Positions 17,503 to 25,908 of a stretch of 64,000 bases of DNA are shown here, piece after piece (the first letter of the stretch is position 1; the number at the start of each line of letters is the position of its first letter). A program made the position numbers and the translations under genes. The notes below the pieces were generated by a model. The model made no database searches, had not been told where the DNA came from, and saw only the letters and a program-made list of their open reading frames with translations. This DNA comes from Geosporobacter subterraneus DSM 17957 (GTDB lineage: Bacteria > Bacillota > Clostridia > Peptostreptococcales > Thermotaleaceae): NCBI RefSeq assembly GCF_900142145.1, contig NZ_FQZV01000010.1, positions 1-64,000 of the forward strand, in the 5' to 3' direction.

Positions 17503-18690
17503 TTATTCCTCCCTTTTCCTCATTAACCGCTCCTGGAGTCTTGCCCCCAGTGCTTTTTCAAGATAGGGCTCCACCTTCCAAAAGCTTTTGAAGCTTATAT
17601 ATTCTTCCACAGCCTCTCTTGCATTCCTGCTGCCCTTTACAGCACGAATCAATAAATTTTTAGCCGTATGCTCCATGCTGATAAACTCGAGGATTTGGGT
17701 AGTATATCCCATGATCTCCAAAATGTTGGCCCGTATGCTGTCGGTAACCAGAGAGGATAGCCGTTCCTTTATAATTCCATGCTTTTCCATAGGCTTCATA
17801 ACCTGATGATGTATTTGCCCTAAAAGCTCATGCTGGCAGCAGGGTACGGATAGAATCACCTCTGCATCCCACTCTATAGCCTTAACCAGTGCTGCGTCTG
17901 TGGCTGTATCACAGGCGTGAAGACTGACCACCATATGGATTTTGTCTTTTCCGGTATACTGCCGGATATCACCGGTGATGAACCAGAGCTGCTCATAGGC
18001 TAAATCAGAGGCGATGGTGTTACAGTGGTTCACCACATCTTCCTTTAGGTCTAATCCCAGTATATTTGCCTTCATCCCCAGGATCACTGTAAGATAGTGA
18101 TAAAGGGCGAAGGTAAGATAAGATTTCCCACAGCCAAAATCTACGATTTGAAGGGGCTCACCTTTATTCTTCAGATAGGGCACAACATCCGATACCATCT
18201 CCAGAAAGCGGTTTATCTGCCGAAACTTATCATATTTATTGGCAAGAACCTTTCCTTTATCATTCATGACACCTAACCGCTTCATGAATGGACAGGGCTC
18301 ATTCTCAGGGATAATATAGCTTTTTTTACGATTGTGACTGAGGTCTTGGGCTTTTTTTGAAGGGGGCTTTTTTAGTATCCTACCGCTGCCCTTCTTGCTA
18401 ATCAGGATTTGATAATCCCCTTCCGCTGTATAGATCTGTCCCTGTCTAAAGTATCCCGACATAAGCGCTTTAATTTTATCGGCGGATGCTTTGGCCTCAA
18501 GATTTTCATGGGTCACCTTCTTCGGGTAGTGATAGCTAAATTGGTATACCTTCTGACCCTTTATGACAACCGGTCTCACATCTACTTTTTGATATTCGGC
18601 CCCCTCTTTTTTCCGCAGATTGCTGAATATCCCAGAGATCAGAGTCTCCTGACCGAAGATCCCGTCTATAAGTTCCCTTATATCATCCAT
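17503..18690 (-). CDS. Class I SAM-dependent methyltransferase, METTL25-like
   Basis: Protein of 395 residues: a 120-residue N-terminal domain, a linker rich in lysine, then a Rossmann methyltransferase. Motif I is IVDFGCGKSYLTFALYHYL, an acidic residue follows in NILGLDLKEDVV, and the later motifs VVSLHACDTATDAAL and SVPCCQHELL match the LHACG and PCC motifs of METTL25/GSTCD-type enzymes. Their substrates are unclear; an RNA target is likely but unproven. A conserved CPF motif (NEPCPFMKRLGVM) precedes the catalytic domain. It may be co-transcribed with the sulfoxide reductase gene. Confidence 0.82.
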   Translation of the reverse strand: MDDIRELIDGIFGQETLISGIFSNLRKKEGAEYQKVDVRPVVIKGQKVYQFSYHYPKKVTHENLEAKASADKIKALMSGYFRQGQIYTAEGDYQILISKKGSGRILKKPPSKKAQDLSHNRKKSYIIPENEPCPFMKRLGVMNDKGKVLANKYDKFRQINRFLEMVSDVVPYLKNKGEPLQIVDFGCGKSYLTFALYHYLTVILGMKANILGLDLKEDVVNHCNTIASDLAYEQLWFITGDIRQYTGKDKIHMVVSLHACDTATDAALVKAIEWDAEVILSVPCCQHELLGQIHHQVMKPMEKHGIIKERLSSLVTDSIRANILEIMGYTTQILEFISMEHTAKNLLIRAVKGSRNAREAVEEYISFKSFWKVEPYLEKALGARLQERLMRKREE

Positions 18691-18755
18691 ATATGGCTTC
18701 TTCCTTTCGCTTTTGCATACCTTTATTATATCAAAAATTTATAGTTTCTCTACGT

Positions 18756-18790
18756 AAAAAAGTGCTGTTCTCTTTTTAGATGCAGCACTA
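18756..18790 (-). terminator. Terminator of nagB
   Basis: AGTGCTG/CAGCACT stem followed by TTTTTTA on the minus strand, at the end of the amino-sugar locus. Confidence 0.82.
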
Positions 18791-18820
18791 GTTTTTGTTA
18801 ATCTGTCACATTCTATGAAT

Positions 18821-19555
18821 CTATATTTCTTTTAACCCGCCAGCGGCCTCCCGATCCAATATGACCACTACATCGTTATGCAGCTGCAGCACAGAGGCCG
18901 GCAGCTCCGGCGAAATCTTTCCCTCCAGCGCCCTCTGAATCACTTCCCGTTTTTCCCGTCCGCTTGCAAGAAGCACAATTTTTTTCGCCTGCATAATGGT
19001 TTTGATTCCCATACTAATGGCTTGGGTGGGTACCTTGTGGATAGAATCAAAAAACCTGGCATTAGCCTGTATGGTATCCTCATCCAGCTGTACAAGATGG
19101 GTGGTAGCCTCAAACTTTACGTCCGGTTCATTAAACCCGATATGTCCGTTTCTGCCGATTCCCAATACCTGAAGATCGATGCCGCCCATCAACCTGATGA
19201 GCTGCTCATAACGGCGGCAGGCTTCTTCTATGTCCGGTGCCTGACCATCTGGAATATGAATATTCTTCTCCTGGATGTTCACATATTTGAAGAAATTTTC
19301 CATCATATAATAATGATAGCTTTGAGGATTTTCCTTCTCCAAACCATAATATTCATCCAGATTAAAGGTTTTTACCTCTTTAAAATCCAGATCCTCCTCT
19401 TGGTGCATGGCAGCCAGCTCCCGGTACATGCCCAGGGGAGTATCTCCAGTGGCCAATCCCAGTACGCTATCAGGCTTGAGTCTGACTTGGCTGGCCAGGA
19501 TATATGCCGCCTTTTTACTTAGCTTTTGATAATTCTCTTCCACATAAATCTTCAC
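18821..19555 (-). CDS. nagB: Glucosamine-6-phosphate deaminase
   Basis: Converts glucosamine-6-phosphate to fructose-6-phosphate and ammonia, the last step of amino-sugar catabolism. The 244-residue sequence shows the phosphate loop GLATGDTPLGMY, the catalytic region FNLDEYYGL and GIGRNGHIGFNEP with the active-site histidine. Length equals the short Bacillus-type NagB without an allosteric extension. The start is GTG at 19555, with GAGGTGA six bases upstream. A 288-base gap holding a dispersed repeat separates it from the EIIA gene, so it may be transcribed partly from its own promoter, though I found none. Confidence 0.96.
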   Translation of the reverse strand: MKIYVEENYQKLSKKAAYILASQVRLKPDSVLGLATGDTPLGMYRELAAMHQEEDLDFKEVKTFNLDEYYGLEKENPQSYHYYMMENFFKYVNIQEKNIHIPDGQAPDIEEACRRYEQLIRLMGGIDLQVLGIGRNGHIGFNEPDVKFEATTHLVQLDEDTIQANARFFDSIHKVPTQAISMGIKTIMQAKKIVLLASGREKREVIQRALEGKISPELPASVLQLHNDVVVILDREAAGGLKEI

Positions 19556-19682
19556 AACGCTTCACCTCGGCTTCATCCTGTACTTCTTGTTATAAGACTG
19601 CAAACCTTATACACACTATCTGCGCAGAACGGCAAAAGAAAAGTCCCTATTAAAACTATACATTATTATCGGCATAAAAGAT

Positions 19683-19793
19683 TGTCATCCTGAATCTTTA
19701 GTCTTAAGCGGTAGCGAAGGAGCTTACGAAGGATCTAGATATGCTAACACTTCTACAGATTCTTCATTTCACATCGTCGCATTCAGAATAACA
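19683..19793. repeat. Dispersed palindromic repeat, family A, copy 1
   Basis: Ends TGTCATCCTGAAT and ATTCAGAATAACA are inverted, with AGCGAAGGA and AGATTCTTCATTT-type internal blocks. The same layout recurs at 41288-41407 and 53461-53553. It is non-coding and sits in the gap between EIIA and nagB. Confidence 0.8.
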
Positions 19794-19843
19794 TTTCCTG
19801 AGCCTCTACGCTCTCCTCCAGTGCTTTTTCACAGCATATCTCC

Positions 19844-20320
19844 TTACTTAAGATACACTTCCATCAATATATCTGAAGATTCCTTACGCTTTGTAATGCT
19901 TTTTACTTTCTCCGCCATATTGGTGATTACCACCGGTGTAATCAAAGACTTGCCCTGAGCTTCGATATAATCTCTATCAAAAGTAACCAGCTTATCGCCT
20001 TTTTTCACTGGATCTCCGTTTTTTACAAAAGCCGTGAATCCTTTCCCTTTTAAGAGCACCGTATCCAGACCGATATGAATGAGTACTTCCAACCCTTCTG
20101 CTGTTCCTACAGCTACTGCATGGAAACTATTGGCCAGATGCAGTACAGTACCATCACAGGGCGCTAGGATGATGTCCTCATCGGGCATCACCGCCAAGCC
20201 GTCTCCCAGATATTTTTGAGAAAATACTTCATCAGGTACCTCGTCTATGTCCATTACCTTACCGGGAATCGGCTTGTAGAGAACTACTTTCTTTTCTTTC
20301 TTCTTAAACAAATTTAACAT
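19844..20320 (-). CDS. PTS glucose-type EIIA component
   Basis: Phosphotransferase EIIA of 158 residues, the Glc/Crr fold. The phosphorylated histidine is H82 in EVLIHIGLDTVLL, with H67 (SFHAVAV) as its usual neighbour. It should receive phosphate from HPr and pass it to the EIIB cysteine of NagE, which lacks its own IIA domain. The ATG at 20320 follows a GGGAGA site. It sits in the amino-sugar cluster, after the TIM-barrel-like gene and before nagB. Confidence 0.94.
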   Translation of the reverse strand: MLNLFKKKEKKVVLYKPIPGKVMDIDEVPDEVFSQKYLGDGLAVMPDEDIILAPCDGTVLHLANSFHAVAVGTAEGLEVLIHIGLDTVLLKGKGFTAFVKNGDPVKKGDKLVTFDRDYIEAQGKSLITPVVITNMAEKVKSITKRKESSDILMEVYLK

Positions 20321-20354
20321 ATTCTCGTCTCCCTAATTGTATAAATTTTGCAAA

Positions 20355-21266
20355 CTATCCTCGCATGGCCATCCGTCTATAGGTGTGTCTTCTGCCCCGG
20401 ATTGCCACAGAGTAGGTCATAATATTTTCAGGTACTGCAATGCCTGTATAGCCTGCATCTCCAATATGATGGCAATCTGCCCCTGCCATTTTTGCATAAA
20501 GGGCAATGCTCTTGACCGTATCCCCATCAGATCCCTCTTGGGAAGTCCCAATAGTCGTCAGGAGCATTCCCCCTCTTTGATGGATAAAATCGCCCATTTC
20601 TTTTACGAATTCTAATGTAATTCCGGGAACTGTTCCCGGGGCAGGCAGCAGTATGATATCGGCACCGGCATTGAGGAAGCTCCCTATCACTGATTTATTG
20701 ACAATGCCTTCGCTCATTTCTCCCCCGGTACCTGCACTGTGCATTTTTCCTGCAATAATGATTATCCGGTCTCCCAATTCCTCCCTAGCCTCTCGGATAG
20801 CCCTTTCAATCTGATCATTGGAAACCCCTGTCTTAGGATTGCCCGTTAAGGTAATGATCTGTGCACCCTGTTCATAGGCCCTTCGCATGGTTTCCCGGGT
20901 AGCAATCCTACCCGGCTCTAGAATACTCCTTTGTCCCAATACTTCTTTATTGGGATCCACCGGCTCAAGATTGACTCCGACAGCCCTGCCTGAAAGCCTT
21001 TTAACCGCTTCTATAGGGCTTTCCCCTTCTTGAGGCGTTATGCCAAATATTGCAGGCTTCTGTGTATCGTAAAAATTCAGCAGAATAATATCTGCCCCAA
21101 AGGCTGCTACCAGCTCAGCATTGGTCACATCAAACAATAAGGGCATCACAGGGCAGAGGATTTCACAAATAATCGTTCTCCCCTCTGCCGCCCGTATGCT
21201 GTCTAACAGCTGCTTTCCATCCAGCTTCACCAAATCCTTTGGTCTCATGTCTAAAATCCGATCCAT
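20355..21266 (-). CDS. TIM-barrel-like protein of PTS/amino-sugar loci (DUF7916-like)
   Basis: A 303-residue cytosolic protein of a conserved but uncharacterised family found beside PTS genes and often labelled as a phosphonomutase-like or hydrolase-like protein. Repeated strand-helix units are visible: RTIICEILCPVMPLLFDVTNAELVAAFGADIILLNFYD, AQIITLTGNPKTGVSND, RIIIIAGKMHSAGTGGE, AGADIILLPAPGTVPGI and GGMLLTTIGTSQEGSDGDTVKSIALYAKMAGAD. Motifs such as GTVPG suggest a phosphate-binding barrel. It lies between nagA and EIIA on one transcript, so a side reaction of amino-sugar phosphates or a regulatory role is plausible. I cannot name the reaction. Confidence 0.7.
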   Translation of the reverse strand: MDRILDMRPKDLVKLDGKQLLDSIRAAEGRTIICEILCPVMPLLFDVTNAELVAAFGADIILLNFYDTQKPAIFGITPQEGESPIEAVKRLSGRAVGVNLEPVDPNKEVLGQRSILEPGRIATRETMRRAYEQGAQIITLTGNPKTGVSNDQIERAIREAREELGDRIIIIAGKMHSAGTGGEMSEGIVNKSVIGSFLNAGADIILLPAPGTVPGITLEFVKEMGDFIHQRGGMLLTTIGTSQEGSDGDTVKSIALYAKMAGADCHHIGDAGYTGIAVPENIMTYSVAIRGRRHTYRRMAMRG

Positions 21267-21285
21267 ATAATCCCCCCGTATTCCT

Positions 21286-22428
21286 CTATATTTCCCGCCT
21301 GTAGACCTCTCTTCCCCTTACAAAGCTTCGCTGAATATTTAGGTCATCATCGAACAGAATGATGTCTGCATCCTTGCCCGCTTCTATACTGCCCTTTTGC
21401 TTTTCTAACCCCAAAATTCTGGCAGGGTTCATGGTAACCATTTCGACGGCCTCTTCTAAAGAGATTCTCGACGTTTCAACGAAATTCTTTACAGCCTTGT
21501 TTATGGTTAGTATGCTGCCAGCTAAGGTTCCATTCATCAGACGGGCAGACTTCTCATCCACCACAACCTGCTGTCCTCCCAAGTCGAAGATGCCGTTTTT
21601 CAATAAACAAGCCCGCATGGCATCGGTAACCAGCACGATCTTCTCCAAACCCTTTACCTTGAACAATATCCGCTGCGCAGCTTCATGGGAATGAATATTG
21701 TCTGCAATCAGTTCACAGGTTACCTCTGAATCCATGGCTGCACCGACGACACCGGGACTTCTATGGTGAAAGGGAGCCATGCCGTTGAATATATGGGTCA
21801 CATGATGTACTCCGGCTCTGATCGCCTCCATGGCTTCCTCATAGGTGGCATCACTGTGTCCGATGGATGCAACGATATTGTGATCCTTACAGCATTGGAT
21901 GAAGGTCCCCTTCGCATCCAGCTCAGGTGCAAAGGTTATCATCTTTATTACATCCTTATAAGCTTCGATTTGTTTGAAGTTAGGAGGGAGGATAAAGCTT
22001 TCATCCTGAGCCCCCTTATACCTTGGATTGATAAAAGGACCCTCCAGGTGACAGCCCAATATTTCAGCGCCCTCTTGTATTCCCATAGCCCTTCGGATTC
22101 GTACTAAAGCCCTTTCAATTTTTTCAAATTCCATGGTCATGGTTGTGGGAAGAAAAGAGGTAACCCCTGTAGAAAGAATGGCTTTTCTGATCTCTGACAG
22201 GGAGGATTCCTCCTCGTCCATCACATCACGGCCGGCACAGCCATGGATATGAAGCTCCATAAATCCCGCTGATAAATAAGCTCCCCCGCCATCTATCCAA
22301 TCTTCTATTTGATAGAAGGGTAGTCTCTCCTCCGGAATAACGTCCTGTATTTTTTCATCAAAAATTAGTGCTCTTCCGGATACTGATTTCCTATCATTGA
22401 TTATTCTTATATTTCCGATGGCTTTCAT
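21286..22428 (-). CDS. nagA: N-acetylglucosamine-6-phosphate deacetylase
   Basis: Amidohydrolase of 380 residues that makes glucosamine-6-phosphate and acetate. Metal and substrate motifs are present: FMELHIHGCAGRD, GCHLEGPFINPRYKGAQ, SIGHSDATYEEA, HVTHIFNGMAPFHHRSPG and VLVTDAM. These match the NagA family end to end. I chose the ATG at 22428, nine bases after AAGGG; a GTG at 22437 is too close to that site. The gene follows nagE on the minus strand behind a hairpin that may reduce readthrough. Confidence 0.96.
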   Translation of the reverse strand: MKAIGNIRIINDRKSVSGRALIFDEKIQDVIPEERLPFYQIEDWIDGGGAYLSAGFMELHIHGCAGRDVMDEEESSLSEIRKAILSTGVTSFLPTTMTMEFEKIERALVRIRRAMGIQEGAEILGCHLEGPFINPRYKGAQDESFILPPNFKQIEAYKDVIKMITFAPELDAKGTFIQCCKDHNIVASIGHSDATYEEAMEAIRAGVHHVTHIFNGMAPFHHRSPGVVGAAMDSEVTCELIADNIHSHEAAQRILFKVKGLEKIVLVTDAMRACLLKNGIFDLGGQQVVVDEKSARLMNGTLAGSILTINKAVKNFVETSRISLEEAVEMVTMNPARILGLEKQKGSIEAGKDADIILFDDDLNIQRSFVRGREVYRREI

Positions 22429-22466
22429 TGTTTTCACCCTTCTTTTAGATTCCTCCAGACTTTTTT

Positions 22467-22499
22467 CAAAAAGAATGGTGACAAAAGGTCACCATTCTC
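22467..22499 (-). terminator. Hairpin/terminator between nagE and nagA
   Basis: GAGAATGGTGACC pairs with GGTCACCATTC, followed by CTTTTTGA on the minus strand. Being inside the operon it is probably a partial terminator or an mRNA 3'-stabilising stem. Confidence 0.7.
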
Positions 22500-22501
22500 C
22501 A

Positions 22502-23887
22502 TTATGCTTTTACTTTTTGCATAGCCTTTTTCATTTCATCAGCAATAATCTCCGCTTTCGTGCCTACAATGATCTGCAGATTATTGCCTTTCTGAATCAT
22601 CCCTTTAGCACCTATTGCTTTTAAGCTGCTCTCATCTATTACTGCAGCATCTTTCACGGTTAGTCTAAGACGTGTAATGCAAGCGTCCAGACTTACAATA
22701 TTTCCAGCTCCGCCTAATCGCTCTAATAGTTGTACTGCAGCCTCACTGACATTGTCAAAAGCCTCTCCTGTGTCTTCATCCATCCGTCCCGGTGTAGGAA
22801 TATCAAATTTATTGATGGCCCATAGGAATACAAAATAGTACAATGCGCCAAAGGCAAGCCCTACTGGGATAATCATGACGGCGTTTGTAGCTAAACCGAA
22901 GTTGAGTGCATAGTCAATCAATCCTGCCGAGAAGCCAAACCCGTGAAGAATTCCAAAGGTATAACATACCACTAGTGCTAAGCCTGTAAACAGTGCATGG
23001 AAGAAATACAACACTGGTGCTAGGAAAAGGAACATAAACTCGATAGGCTCTGTAATCCCTGTTAAAAATGCTGTAAATGCAACGGATAGGAGAGCGCCTC
23101 CTACTGCTTTGCGATTTTCAGGTTTTGCACACTTATACATGGCTAATGCTGCCCCTGGCAAAGCAAACATAAAGATGACGAAAAATCCAGCCATGAAATT
23201 TCCTGCAGTTGGGTCTCCTGCAAAAAATCGATGCAAGTCTCCTGTAGCTACCTTTCCAGCCGCATCTGTATATTCTCCAAATACAAACCAGATAAAACTG
23301 TTAAGTACGTGATGCAATCCTACAGGAATTAATAGACGGTTAAGAAATCCAAATACAAATACACCTACTGCTCCTACGCCAATGATCCATTCTCCCATTG
23401 CATGGATACCGCTCTGGATAGGTGCCCAAATGATGCCAAACACGCCCGCCATTACAATACAGGCTGCAGCAGTAACAATGGGTACAAATCTTTTACCTCC
23501 AAAGAATCCTAGGAATTCGGGAAGCTGAATATTATAAAACTTATTATAAAGTCCCCCTGCTAATACCCCTACTAAGATACCTGCCAATACACTCATGTTT
23601 AAATCCGGATTAATGGTTTTTAATCCATTGACCAATACGAAATAACCAATCATACCTGCAATTCCTGCCGCACCATGGTTGTCGTGAGCAATACCTACAG
23701 CAATACCAATAGCAAATAATAAGGCCAAGTTATCAAATACAGCGCCTCCTGCCTGCATGACAAAAGGAATGTTTAGAACGTCCGGCGCCCCTAGCCGCAA
23801 CAACAGTGCAGCAGCCGGCAGTACTGCAATCGGCAGCATCATTGCTTTGCCTAGCCTTGACAGTTGTGCAAATGCATTTTTACTCAT
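22502..23887 (-). CDS. nagE: PTS N-acetylglucosamine-specific EIIBC component
   Basis: Membrane permease-phosphotransferase of 461 residues importing N-acetylglucosamine as the 6-phosphate. The IIC part (about 1-360) has some ten hydrophobic segments and family motifs GIAVGIAHDNHGAAGIAG, LIPVGLHHVLNSFIWF and TGITEPIEFMF. The IIB domain carries the phosphorylated C403 in SLDACITRLRLTV. There is no fused IIA domain; the separate EIIA at 19844 fits. Substrate is inferred from the adjoining nagA, nagB and GntR regulator and from the NagE-like LHHVLN motif. A glucosamine or MurNAc activity cannot be excluded. Confidence 0.93.
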   Translation of the reverse strand: MSKNAFAQLSRLGKAMMLPIAVLPAAALLLRLGAPDVLNIPFVMQAGGAVFDNLALLFAIGIAVGIAHDNHGAAGIAGMIGYFVLVNGLKTINPDLNMSVLAGILVGVLAGGLYNKFYNIQLPEFLGFFGGKRFVPIVTAAACIVMAGVFGIIWAPIQSGIHAMGEWIIGVGAVGVFVFGFLNRLLIPVGLHHVLNSFIWFVFGEYTDAAGKVATGDLHRFFAGDPTAGNFMAGFFVIFMFALPGAALAMYKCAKPENRKAVGGALLSVAFTAFLTGITEPIEFMFLFLAPVLYFFHALFTGLALVVCYTFGILHGFGFSAGLIDYALNFGLATNAVMIIPVGLAFGALYYFVFLWAINKFDIPTPGRMDEDTGEAFDNVSEAAVQLLERLGGAGNIVSLDACITRLRLTVKDAAVIDESSLKAIGAKGMIQKGNNLQIIVGTKAEIIADEMKKAMQKVKA

Positions 23888-23932
23888 GATGTATCCCCCT
23901 TTTTATTTATTTTATGCGCTTATAGCACAAAT

Positions 23933-24664
23933 CTAACGTTTTAACATCACTTCATATTTATATTTGTCACTTCTATAGATGGCTTTTGTCAACTCCATTG
24001 GGGTATGATCTTGGAGATATGTCTTTCTGGAGAAGAGCAGTCCCAGGCTGTTCTTTTCTACCTGCAGCAGCATACTTTCATAATCATCAATGATCACTGG
24101 CTCTATGGTTTGGTAGGCATAGGCCATTTCCAGCTGATACACTTCAGATAGAATGGCATAGAGTGAGTTGTTCTCCAGTTTTTCAGCAGTTAAATCCTCG
24201 CACAGATGTGTCGGAATATAGGCTGTTTCCAGGGCATAAGGTTCTCCTGATACAATTCGCAGCCGCCGAATTTCAAATACCTGCTGGCCTTCTCTTAGTT
24301 GTAAAGCTTTTTCCAACTTTTTAGTTACAGGCCTTTTTTGAAAAGAGATCATCCTTGTTTCCACCGTCATACCCTGACGCCGCATATCCTCCGTAAAGCT
24401 TCGCAGTTCCGATAGGGAGTGTCTCTCCTTCGGACGGGCAACAAAGGTTCCTTTGCCTTGCTCCCTATACAACAATCCTTCTGAAACCAAGCTGGTGATA
24501 GCCTTATTTACAGTCATGCGGCTAACGCCGTGGTATTCACACAGCTCACGCTCTGATGGTATAGGGTCCTGAGGTTTTAATTCTTCATTTTCGATCATTT
24601 CTGTAATAATATCCTTTAACTGATAATACAGTGGAACAAAAGAATGTTTATTTACTCTTTTCAT
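23933..24664 (-). CDS. nagR: GntR/HutC-family regulator (NagR/DasR-like)
   Basis: DNA-binding repressor of 243 residues. The N-terminal winged helix has PIPSERELCEYHGVSRMTVNKAITSLVSEGLLYREQGKGTFVA, and the UTRA effector domain contains YALETAYIPTHLCEDL and the C-terminal TKAIYRSDKYKYEV. NagR/DasR homologues sense GlcN-6-P or GlcNAc-6-P and derepress amino-sugar genes. A palindrome resembling a dre site (24687-24703) lies just before its start, consistent with autoregulation. It sits between murQ and nagE in the locus it probably controls. The symbol rests on context. Confidence 0.88.
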   Translation of the reverse strand: MKRVNKHSFVPLYYQLKDIITEMIENEELKPQDPIPSERELCEYHGVSRMTVNKAITSLVSEGLLYREQGKGTFVARPKERHSLSELRSFTEDMRRQGMTVETRMISFQKRPVTKKLEKALQLREGQQVFEIRRLRIVSGEPYALETAYIPTHLCEDLTAEKLENNSLYAILSEVYQLEMAYAYQTIEPVIIDDYESMLLQVEKNSLGLLFSRKTYLQDHTPMELTKAIYRSDKYKYEVMLKR

Positions 24665-24686
24665 TATTTCCTCCTGCTATGTTGAC

Positions 24687-24703
24687 ATGTTGTATATACC
24701 ACT
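24687..24703. promoter_or_regulatory. Putative NagR (dre-like) operator upstream of nagR
   Basis: On the minus strand AGTGGTATATACAACAT resembles the known NagR/DasR operator pattern (TGGTCTAGACCA-like half sites TGGTAT and ATACAA). It lies between the possible promoter (TTGCAT, 16 bases, TAGAAT) and the nagR ribosome binding site. Confidence 0.65.
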
Positions 24704-24750
24704 TTATTTATATTCTACCACCTTTTTCCGGAAATGCAATAACTTTTTTA

Positions 24751-25644
24751 CTATTCTCCGAGGGCATCCTGAATTTTCCCTCTGTGTTTTCTTAAAGCTT
24801 CTTCTGCCTGTTCCAGAGGTAGACCTGACAAACCCATATAAACTGCCAATTTGCCCGCATAATTCGTTTCTTTTAGCAGTTCCTCCGCTCTTTCCTCCGT
24901 TACGTTGGCGGCCAATGCAACCATTCTTCTGCACCGATCCTTTAGTTTTTCATTGCTGGCTTCCACATCTATCATTAGATTTTTATATACTTTCCCCAGC
25001 TTGACCATCGTTCCGGTAGAAAGCATATTCACCACCATTTTCTGTGCAGTTCCTGCTTTCATCCGTGTAGACCCCATAATCACCTCCGGGCCTACCACCG
25101 GTGCAATAGAAATGTCTGCAAGCTGAGCCATTTCTGACTGGGGATTACAGGTTACTGTGATAATAGGTGCACCCAGTTCTCTGGCATAGGCCATACCCCT
25201 TATTACATAGGGTGTTCTTCCGCTGGCTGCAATCCCCACCAGTACGTCCTTTTTATCAAAGTTAATGCGCTTTAAATCTGCAATTCCTTCTTCTTCCAAA
25301 TCCTCTGCACCATCCCTTGGCAGATAAATAGCCTCCACGCCGCCTGCTATGAGGGCCTGTACCAGCGAAGGGTCTACCCCGTAGGTTGAAGGACATTCGG
25401 AGGCATCCAGCACTCCAATACGTCCGCTGGTTCCTGCTCCTATGTATATCAGCCTGCCTCCCTGCCGGATTTGTTTTACGATCAGTTCCACAGCCTTTGC
25501 AATCATAGGAATTTCTTTTTCAACGGCAAAAGCTACCTTTTTGTCCTCCTCATTAATCATGCGGATCATCTCTTCCGTAGAAACTCGGTCAATGGTAAGG
25601 GTGTTTGGATTCACGCTTTCCGTTATCAATGTCTTAAAATCCAT
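24751..25644 (-). CDS. murQ: N-acetylmuramic acid 6-phosphate etherase
   Basis: SIS-domain lyase of 297 residues that splits the lactyl ether of MurNAc-6-P to give GlcNAc-6-P and D-lactate. The hallmark stretches are [38 protein letters not shown] and [28 protein letters not shown]. The C-terminal helical tail ([27 protein letters not shown]) is typical. AGGAGG precedes the ATG. It is the first gene of the amino-sugar locus, behind a good promoter with a palindrome near the transcription start, and supplies NagA substrate from recycled peptidoglycan. Confidence 0.96.
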   Translation of the reverse strand: MDFKTLITESVNPNTLTIDRVSTEEMIRMINEEDKKVAFAVEKEIPMIAKAVELIVKQIRQGGRLIYIGAGTSGRIGVLDASECPSTYGVDPSLVQALIAGGVEAIYLPRDGAEDLEEEGIADLKRINFDKKDVLVGIAASGRTPYVIRGMAYARELGAPIITVTCNPQSEMAQLADISIAPVVGPEVIMGSTRMKAGTAQKMVVNMLSTGTMVKLGKVYKNLMIDVEASNEKLKDRCRRMVALAANVTEERAEELLKETNYAGKLAVYMGLSGLPLEQAEEALRKHRGKIQDALGE

Positions 25645-25668
25645 TTTTATCTCCTCCTGCTCATAATA

Positions 25669-25683
25669 ATATACCCTGTATAT
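25669..25683. promoter_or_regulatory. Palindrome at the murQ transcription start
   Basis: ATATAC-CCT-GTATAT, a perfect 6-base inverted repeat just downstream of the -10, in position to block transcription. It shares the TATAC core of the site upstream of nagR, so NagR is a candidate binder. Confidence 0.5.
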
Positions 25684-25685
25684 AA

Positions 25686-25714
25686 ACTATATTTCATTTA
25701 TCCTTCAGATACAA
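25686..25714 (-). promoter_or_regulatory. Promoter of the murQ-nag locus
   Basis: TTGTAT (25709-25714), 17-base spacer, TATAGT (25686-25691). Confidence 0.7.
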
Positions 25715-25908
25715 TAATAATTTTCCTTGTATTTCCATCCTACTTTTTCCCTATTTTTTGTGAAATCAGAGGGTAAAATTACATTTTTGTAGAATTATAG
25801 AGAATCAGTAATTATTTTGTCATGATTTCTCATTATTATTTTTTCTGCTCCTTTATTTGGGTATATATCTGCATAATGTTTAATTTATGTTTCTGGGGTG
25901 ATCCGCTC

